Part shown: positions 63,108-64,000 of the stretch, one piece after another
Position numbering within the stretch: position 1 is the first letter of the stretch
Layout: the number at the start of each line of letters is the position of its first letter
NCBI GenBank assembly: GCA_943787725.1
Contig: CALSNM010000001.1
Coordinates: forward strand, 248,001 to 312,000
Source of the DNA: an uncultured Flavobacteriales bacterium
GTDB lineage: Bacteria; Bacteroidota; Bacteroidia; Flavobacteriales_D; Parvicellaceae
DNA length: 64,000 nt
Reading direction: 5' to 3'
The notes under the pieces: model-generated
Database searches by the model: none
What the model was told of the DNA's origin: nothing
What the model saw: the letters and a program-made list of their open reading frames with translations, nothing else
Translations under genes and position numbers: made by a program

Positions 63108-64000
63108 TTATTGTTTCACAATTTTCTTATGAACAGAGTGACCTTCGACTGAAATTTGTAGCATATAAATACCCGCTTCCAAAGCTTCAATGTTTACTTC
63201 TGCTTTATTGGCAGAAGCGCTTTCATTCTTGATTAATTTTCCATTCATATCCAATATTGAATAGCTCCAATTTGAGGCTTCAACAATTATCGAAAAGAAT
63301 CCATTACTTGGGTTTGGTTGAACTCTAGCGTTTAATAATAATTCGTCTATTGAATTTGGTGGGTTTGGAGGAGCAATAGTATGCCTATTAGAACGTGTAG
63401 TATTATGATCTTGTGCTTTTGTTGCGGTGCAAGTATTAGGAGTGGCAATTTGCACTAAATAGGATATGTTTGATGTATTTGGCACCGCAATATCTGTATA
63501 AACTAAGGTCGTTAGCGATACTGAATCGACCACTTCCCAATCATTTGTTCCGGTTGAATCTCTTAAAATTCTATAGTAAAAATTACTTGTAAACCCTCCA
63601 TAAGCTTGCCATACTAAATCAGCTGTATTACCCACTAAGTTTGGTGCATTCAAGTGAATTGTTTGATGGAAATCACTTAAGTCACTTTCATTACCACAAC
63701 TATCAACTACAGAAATCTTATAACGATATTGGGTTACTTGTGGATTTACTCCGCCAGTAACATCTTCATACTGACTTAAAGAATCATAAGGGACACTGTC
63801 TACATATGTATAGGTGCCAACGACATCTCTATATACATTAAAATGCGAGATCCCATTTGCTATAGGTTTTTCCCAAACAATAACGTTCTTAGTTGATGTT
63901 GAATCTACCGTAACAACACATACTTCAATAGGAATTACGTCAATACCAATGTTCGCAGTATCTGTTGCAACACAGCCATTAGCATCTGTAACAGTCAAAA
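63108..64000 (-). CDS. C-terminal part of a secreted protein with T9SS sorting domain (5' end outside window)
   Basis: The frame is open to the window edge. It contains a fibronectin-III/PKD-like tail (TVTDANGCVATDTANIG; VIVWEKPIANGISHFNVYRDV; ISVVDSCGNESDLSD; ADLVWQAYGGFTSNFYYRILRD) and ends in a T9SS type A sorting domain (VQPNPSNGFFSIIVEAS ... EAGIYMLQISVEGHSVHKKIVKQ). It is typical of a large surface-exposed or secreted adhesin-like protein in Bacteroidota. A terminator follows. Confidence 0.85.
   Translation of the reverse strand, partial: LTVTDANGCVATDTANIGIDVIPIEVCVVTVDSTSTKNVIVWEKPIANGISHFNVYRDVVGTYTYVDSVPYDSLSQYEDVTGGVNPQVTQYRYKISVVDSCGNESDLSDFHQTIHLNAPNLVGNTADLVWQAYGGFTSNFYYRILRDSTGTNDWEVVDSVSLTTLVYTDIAVPNTSNISYLVQIATPNTCTATKAQDHNTTRSNRHTIAPPNPPNSIDELLLNARVQPNPSNGFFSIIVEASNWSYSILDMNGKLIKNESASANKAEVNIEALEAGIYMLQISVEGHSVHKKIVKQ

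Overview
The window is AT-rich chromosomal DNA from a member of the Bacteroidota, most likely a Flavobacteriales-type marine or freshwater lineage. The evidence is the TAnnTTTG-type -7 promoter boxes, several secreted proteins with a C-terminal type IX secretion (T9SS) sorting domain ending in KKxIKE-like tails, a PorW/SprE homologue, and Bacteroidota-specific families (DUF6427, DUF6341-like, DUF6660, DUF6168, DUF4476, HU-CCDC81/SPOR). I could not assign a genus.

Layout. 1-8 kb: housekeeping genes (NodB-type deacetylase, prohibitin/SPFH protein, TonB-dependent receptor, purQ, DUF6427, purD). 8-14.5 kb: a divalent-metal RND efflux operon (His-rich small protein, CzcA, TolC-like channel, His-rich CzcB). 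14.6-17.3 kb: a T9SS leucine-rich-repeat protein and a tyrosine recombinase. 17.3-35.2 kb (perhaps to 37.6 kb): an accessory region in which every gene lies on the + strand and genes are separated by AAC...GTT imperfect hairpins resembling integron attC sites. 37.6-45.5 kb: membrane and envelope proteins, including LemA, DUF2207 and a CotH-kinase/phosphatase-like/LysM protein. 45.8-57 kb: tRNA-Arg, a SPOR protein, the fatty-acid/phospholipid cluster yceD-rpmF-plsX-fabH-accB-accC, YqaA, an M23 peptidase, PorW/SprE, bactofilin and AtpZ-like genes. 57-64 kb: a universal stress protein, a RidA/aldehyde dehydrogenase pair fitting the kynurenine/2-aminomuconate route, a second phosphatase-like protein with two OmpA domains, and the 3' end of a T9SS protein.

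The most notable observation is the cassette array. In most units the 7-10 bases that open the unit (GTTRxxx...) are the reverse complement of the box that closes the same unit, and the sequence of this pair changes from unit to unit. This is the signature left by recombination between G and TT in folded attC sites. The adjacent recombinase does not show the insertion typical of IntI, and the cassettes are unusually large and rich in exported proteins. The second notable observation is a domain with the signature HCWNGWHxSG, shared by two otherwise different envelope proteins. It looks like a protein-tyrosine-phosphatase loop whose catalytic Arg is replaced, and in one protein it is joined to a CotH kinase domain.

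Caveat. Around twenty single-base frameshifts, mostly in short homopolymers, interrupt genes throughout the window, including purQ, purD, porW and atpZ. Most are probably consensus-sequence errors (uncorrected long reads). Interrupted genes are therefore given here as single reconstructed spans, with the break described. All coordinates and alignments were made by eye.
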